Part shown: positions 60,735 to 64,000 of the stretch, piece after piece | Position numbering within the stretch: the stretch's first letter is position 1 | Layout: each line of letters opens with the position of its first letter | Origin: Niabella drilacis | Lineage (GTDB): Bacteria; Bacteroidota; Bacteroidia; Chitinophagales; Chitinophagaceae | Direction: 5' to 3' | Assembly: GCF_900101395.1 (NCBI RefSeq) | Contig: NZ_FMZO01000001.1 | Coordinates: 372,001 to 436,000, forward strand | DNA length: 64,000 nucleotides | Notes under the pieces: model-generated | Told to the model about the DNA's origin: nothing | What the model saw: the letters and a program-made list of their open reading frames with translations, nothing else | Database searches by the model: none | Program-made: the position numbers and the translations under genes

Positions 60735-61106
60735 TCACTTTTTCCGCACGATCAGCAGCCAGTTATTGGCCAGTGGCAGGTATCCGTAATCATAACAAAA
60801 TATATACGTCTGTGCTTTTTTTGTGCGATACTGGTGGGTCATATAATTGAACTGGAACCCGAGCGCCAGCAACTTATTGCGATGGACGGTTGCGGTCCGT
60901 TCTGTCGGTTTAACCCGGTCCTGAAGGATTTTCCGGTTTCTCCGGAGTGCGGTATTGACATCCCGGATCAGTTTCTCAGGCCCGCTTTTCATCGAATTGT
61001 TGTAATGATTCCTGCAAAAATCATCACAAAATTTTTTATCCGCCCTGCCTTTTACCGGCTTTTGGCAAGAAAGACACAGTTTCTCTGGAGCATTGGTGTT
61101 TGGCAT
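60735..61106 (-). CDS. Small zinc-ribbon-like hypothetical protein
   Basis: A 123-residue basic protein that I do not recognise by name. It has 'LCLSCQKPVKGRADKKFCDDFCRNHYNN' (Cys pairs CxxC and CxxxC, residues about 10-38), which looks like a treble-clef zinc knuckle as seen in DNA-associated proteins. The C-terminal part is hydrophobic and Tyr-rich with no signal. It is divergent from ssb across a palindromic repeat array and so may share regulation. Confidence 0.7.
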   Translation of the reverse strand: MPNTNAPEKLCLSCQKPVKGRADKKFCDDFCRNHYNNSMKSGPEKLIRDVNTALRRNRKILQDRVKPTERTATVHRNKLLALGFQFNYMTHQYRTKKAQTYIFCYDYGYLPLANNWLLIVRKK

Positions 61107-61153
61107 ATCTCATTGTTTTCTAAATACAATATACAAAATTATTCTAATATAAG

Positions 61154-61205
61154 TGTTTATAAACGCTTATAAACGTTTATTTACGTAAGTAAACGTTTAT
61201 AAACC
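61154..61205. promoter_or_regulatory. 10-bp-period palindromic operator array
   Basis: Decamers AAACGCTTAT, AAACGTTTAT, TTACGTAAGT, AAACGTTTAT, AAACC... follow without gaps. The section 61168-61201 is a palindrome of 34 bp with one mismatch pair, centred on TTACGTAA. It lies between two divergent genes. Confidence 0.65.
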
Positions 61206-61321
61206 GGGTATCGGTTATAAAAGAGTGCAACTTTGGACTGTTGATCCGATAGCGCTGTTGGCTCAACGGTAAATAACAATGATCATCGCCGCAAGGCCCA
61301 AAAACCAAGAGTATGTACACA

Positions 61322-61666
61322 ATGAAAAACAAAGTCCAACTGATCGGTCATTTAGGAAATGCACCCGAAGTAAAAGCGACTACAAGCGGAAAAAAAATGG
61401 CCCGCTTTAGCGTAGCCACCAATGAGAGTTACAAAAACACAAAGGGGGAAAAGGTTACCGAAACCCAATGGCACACCCTGGTCGCCTGGGGAAAGCTGGC
61501 AGATGTTGCCGGAAAGTACCTGGAAAAGGGCCGGGAGGTAGTGGTGGAAGGCAAGCTGGTCAACCGCCAGTACGAGGATAAAAATGGCCAGAAAAAGTAC
61601 GTTACAGAAATCCAGGTGCAGGAACTGCTCATGCTCTCCGGTGGGCACCGGAGTGTTATAGAATAA
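61322..61666 (+). CDS. ssb: Single-stranded DNA-binding protein (short paralogue)
   Basis: About 114 residues (MKNKVQLIGHLGNAPEV...; an in-frame ATG at 61313 is an alternative). OB fold with 'RFSVATNESYKNTKGEKVTETQWHTLVAWGKLADVAGKYLEKGREVVVEGKL' in parts. It ends soon after the fold and has no Asp-Asp-Asp-Ile-Pro-Phe acidic tip, so it is probably an accessory SSB rather than the housekeeping one that recruits partners. It is separated from the upstream gene by a palindromic operator. Confidence 0.93.
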   Translation: MKNKVQLIGHLGNAPEVKATTSGKKMARFSVATNESYKNTKGEKVTETQWHTLVAWGKLADVAGKYLEKGREVVVEGKLVNRQYEDKNGQKKYVTEIQVQELLMLSGGHRSVIE

Positions 61667-61773
61667 CCTTCACCGGAAAAACGCCGTTGCTAATCATCAG
61701 GGTTGCCCTCTTTACCGGCAGCCCTTTTTGGGATCTGTACGGGTGCCGCGGGCGCCGCTTTTGTAGAGGCTGC

Positions 61774-62015
61774 GGGCAAACGCATCTGATTTCGGAATGG
61801 GGCAGCTCCGGGGGAGTAGCTTGTTGAGAGCAAATGTGTCGTTTTGATCAGCCGGACTCCGGAGGAGCCCCTTGTTTGTTTGGCCCGGGAAATTTTACGC
61901 GGCTCCCACAGGGGCCGGGATTCCCTTTTTAACACCCTGCTATAAACACGGTGTGCTTAGGGCCTGAAAATTATTCCCGGGTCTCTCTTTTCCGTTCATT
62001 TGAACGTGTTTGCCC
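61774..62015. mobile_element. MITE-like element, longer copy (copy B)
   Basis: GGGCAAACGC and GTGTTTGCCC form terminal inverted repeats. Inside, the copy shares with copy A an ordered series: AATTTTACGCGGCTCC, CACAGG, CCCTGCTATAAACACG and others, with about 50 extra bases that copy A lacks. Flanks retain only a weak TAGAG-like repeat, so the duplication is eroded. Confidence 0.7.
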
Positions 62016-62114
62016 TGATAGAGCCCGTTGCTTAGCCTGTTCCCGGATTGATTTATCTTTGAATTGCCTGATGGACTCATTCTTCACATTTAAACCAACG
62101 ATCATGAAAAAAAA

Positions 62115-62900
62115 ATGTTCTGCGCTGCACTGTTCGGTATGATCATTTTCGGAGCCTGCAAAACGTACAAGCAATCCCGGTCTGTGAGTGAAACCACTAC
62201 TCCCGCTAACACCGGCAGTATTACTGGCAAAAAATGGAAGCTGATCGAACTGGCAGGAAAGCCTGTATCTGATAAGGTCAATGATAAAGAGCCGTTCGTA
62301 CTGTTGCAGGAAAGTGATCATCGGTTTTCTGCATCGGGCGGTTGCAATGGCCTGGGCGGAAGCTTTGAATTAAAGGGTAACGGCCGGATCAGCTTTAGGC
62401 CAGGCCCGTCCACGATGATGGCCTGTGAAAATATGGAAATTGAGCAGGGGTTGAGGAAAGCGCTTGAATCGGCAGATAGCTACACCCTTAAAGGAAATGA
62501 ACTTTCACTCAACAAAGCAAGGATGGCTCCCCTGGCACACTTTCGCTTTGTTGCGGCGGGGGATACCATATTGAACGGTACCTGGGAACTGGATTATATT
62601 TCCGGACCGGGGATCGCTTTTGAAGGGCTGTACAGGGGGAAACGCCCTACGATCACGTTCAACCTGCCACAAACGGCCGCCGCCGGAAACAGCAGCTGCA
62701 ATAATTACCGGGTCGCGTTTATGATGGATGGCAATTCTATCCGGTTTAAAGATCCTGCAAGCACCAAGATGGCTTGTGAAGGTACCGGGGAAGCTACGTT
62801 CTTTAATACATTGAAAACCGTGACGAAATACGATGTTGTCGGCAACACGTTGCACCTGATCATGGGTGATATAGCGGTTATGCGGTTTCAGCGCAAATGA
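62115..62900 (+). CDS. META domain lipoprotein (start region disturbed by a poly-A tract)
   Basis: About 261 residues from MFCAALFGMIIFGACKTY; lipobox Cys15. Two META/HslJ-like domains are seen: 'KKWKLIELAGKPVSD...GGCNGLGGSFEL...MMACENMEIEQGLRKAL' and 'LNGTWELDYISGPG...SSCNNYRVAFMMDGNSIRF...TKMACEGTGE'. The family is linked to stress and antibiotic tolerance. An ATG at 62104 followed by nine A reads MKKK but enters a different frame and stops after 12 codons; one more A would give MKKKMFCAAL with a normal lipoprotein signal. The present start leaves a signal with no positive charge. Confidence 0.8.
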   Translation: MFCAALFGMIIFGACKTYKQSRSVSETTTPANTGSITGKKWKLIELAGKPVSDKVNDKEPFVLLQESDHRFSASGGCNGLGGSFELKGNGRISFRPGPSTMMACENMEIEQGLRKALESADSYTLKGNELSLNKARMAPLAHFRFVAAGDTILNGTWELDYISGPGIAFEGLYRGKRPTITFNLPQTAAAGNSSCNNYRVAFMMDGNSIRFKDPASTKMACEGTGEATFFNTLKTVTKYDVVGNTLHLIMGDIAVMRFQRK

Positions 62901-63068
62901 GTTTTGTTGATCTCCTGAACCCCGGGAACAGGGGAGATGAATGTGAAAGATCTGCCTCCTCCAGAAAAGTATATAGGAGCGCGGAGCGATTTATAAATAC
63001 GCCATTGAAATTTTTCGTGATCTGTGGGCATTTTTTTATCTTAGATAAAACGAATCAATAGGCAAATC

Positions 63069-63905
63069 ATGGACAACACAGCAATGGATACCAATAATAA
63101 TTCTTTTGGATTTGACATTACCGAAGTGCACAACCTGGTAAAAAACGGCAGAAAGATAGAGGCTGTTAAAAAAGTACATGATGCCACGGGTTGGGGATTA
63201 AAAGCGTCAAAAGATTACGTAGATAAGATCGGTGAAGGAATTAGCCTTGCCGGTTCCGGAGCTGTTTTTTATGAATCAGAACAAAAGAAAAAAGGCGATA
63301 TTGATCTGGAGACCATAAAGGAATTGCTGGGCAGCGGCCGTAAGCTGGAAGCGATAAAGGCCCTTTGTGACCGCTTCGGGTTGCGGTTAAAGGCGGCGCA
63401 TGATTTTGTGGAACAGCTGGCGCAGGGAATGATTGCCGGCGGGTTGAACAAAGAAAGCCCGCCGCAGGCAGCAGCCGGGCAAGGCAACCCCCTGTTTAAA
63501 GCGACCTATGATAAAACAACAGTTAACGGAAAAGAAGTGAAGCCCGGTGACCCGGAATGGGAGCAGGTGACCGGATTCTTCAATAGGCTTCATGATAAGG
63601 ATATCGATAGTGGTGATGCTCTTACAAAGATGCTGGACGCCTTTTTTCCCGAAGGCTTCAATAAGGGAACTATCAAACACACCACCGGTAGCTACTCTGT
63701 AGCGGGGAATAATCCGGCCAAGCAAGCGGTAAAGTCCCACGTGGAGCCGGCACCGGGAGCAGCAGCGGCTGAGCAGAAGCATCCGAAAAAGGATGAGTTC
63801 GCCTATGATAAGGGTGCTAAGGGCGGTTCCAATATCGGCCTGTATTTTGTGATCGCATTGATCATTGCGGGGATCGCCATTTATCTGTTCAAGACGGTTC
63901 GCTGA
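63069..63905 (+). CDS. Membrane-anchored protein with two L7/L12-CTD-like repeats
   Basis: A 278-residue protein. Residues about 13-50 ('DITEVHNLVKNGRKIEAVKKVHDATGWGLKASKDYVDKI' in parts) and about 80-118 ('LETIKELLGSGRKLEAIKALCDRFGLRLKAAHDFVEQL' in parts) both resemble the C-terminal domain of ribosomal protein L7/L12 (K-x-x-A-V-K-x-V-x-x-x-T-G-x-G-L-K-x-A-K-D). A Pro/Ala-rich linker follows, then one C-terminal transmembrane helix (IGLYFVIALIIAGIAIYLF). No signal peptide, so the repeats are cytoplasmic. Function unknown. Confidence 0.78.
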   Translation: MDNTAMDTNNNSFGFDITEVHNLVKNGRKIEAVKKVHDATGWGLKASKDYVDKIGEGISLAGSGAVFYESEQKKKGDIDLETIKELLGSGRKLEAIKALCDRFGLRLKAAHDFVEQLAQGMIAGGLNKESPPQAAAGQGNPLFKATYDKTTVNGKEVKPGDPEWEQVTGFFNRLHDKDIDSGDALTKMLDAFFPEGFNKGTIKHTTGSYSVAGNNPAKQAVKSHVEPAPGAAAAEQKHPKKDEFAYDKGAKGGSNIGLYFVIALIIAGIAIYLFKTVR

Positions 63906-63926
63906 CGCCGATATGAAACGAAAAAT

Positions 63927-63948
63927 GCGCCAATCCGAAAATTGGCGC
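63927..63948 (+). terminator. Weak hairpin after the L7/L12-like gene
   Basis: GCGCCAAT / ATTGGCGC stem (8 bp, loop 6) 20 bases past the stop; no T-run follows, so its strength is doubtful. Confidence 0.45.
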
Positions 63949-64000
63949 TGGATATAAGTGATGATAAAGCCCGGGCTTCATATGAAGTTCCTTGCTACCG

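Overview
The window looks like chromosome from a Bacteroidota bacterium, most plausibly the family Chitinophagaceae (a Niabella/Chitinophaga-type soil or plant-associated organism; the genus is inference). Support: promoters of the TAnnTTTG type instead of -35/-10 boxes, no clear Shine-Dalgarno sequences, many secreted CAZymes with short signal peptides ending in AQ, and families typical of the phylum (DUF2723, DUF4294, four-helix-bundle/IVP protein, KilA-N, TonB-C orphan, SMUG2-type glycosylase).

Region 1 (1-3.2 kb) holds the end of a family 5 solute-binding protein, an Rpn/PD-(D/E)XK protein, a YkgJ-type cysteine-cluster protein and a tail-anchored protein. Region 2 (3.4-22 kb) is a pectin/rhamnogalacturonan saccharification locus: L-rhamnose mutarotase, GH106, two GH43-like propellers, two SGNH (CE12-like) acetylesterases and a GH127-type enzyme on the plus strand; PL22, GH28 and a sulfatase on the minus strand; then GH105, a GNAT and a second sulfatase on the plus strand. 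It has no SusC/SusD pair inside the window. Together these enzymes would deacetylate, debranch and cut pectin to rhamnose, arabinose and unsaturated uronides.

Region 3 (22-35 kb) is mixed metabolism: DyP peroxidase, SMUG2-like glycosylase, DUF488 plus Tudor-like protein, a decayed GntP permease directly before glycerate kinase, GH20, tRNA-Pro(CGG), a Gfo/Idh/MocA oxidoreductase with a DUF1080 protein, adenosylhomocysteinase and an Lrp regulator. Region 4 (35-46 kb) has FKBP, thioesterase, AraC regulator, a MoxR-like ATPase with a VWA partner, a DUF2723 membrane protein and DUF4294.

Region 5 (47-55.7 kb) is a complete histidine operon on the minus strand, hisG-D-C-B-H-[KilA-N]-A-[four-helix]-F-IE, with two guest genes inside it. 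It is headed by a clear transcription attenuator: a 16-residue leader peptide with four His codons, then a strong terminator and a competing antiterminator pairing. Region 6 (55.8-64 kb) has a DnaQ-like exonuclease, polyprenyl-phosphate mannosyl transferase, DUF4268 protein, esterase, flavin reductase, SMP-30 lactonase, a zinc-ribbon protein diverging from an ssb paralogue across a periodic palindrome, a META lipoprotein and a membrane protein with two L7/L12-CTD-like repeats.

Non-coding structure stands out. One family is a 7-bp-period repeat (G-TTTGAA-like units) that fills spacers inside co-directional operons at seven sites and folds into long hairpins in the his operon; the four-helix guest gene sits between two inverted arms of it. 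A second family is a MITE-like element of 190-240 bp in at least three copies; the best copy has 20-bp terminal inverted repeats and a perfect 12-bp target duplication.
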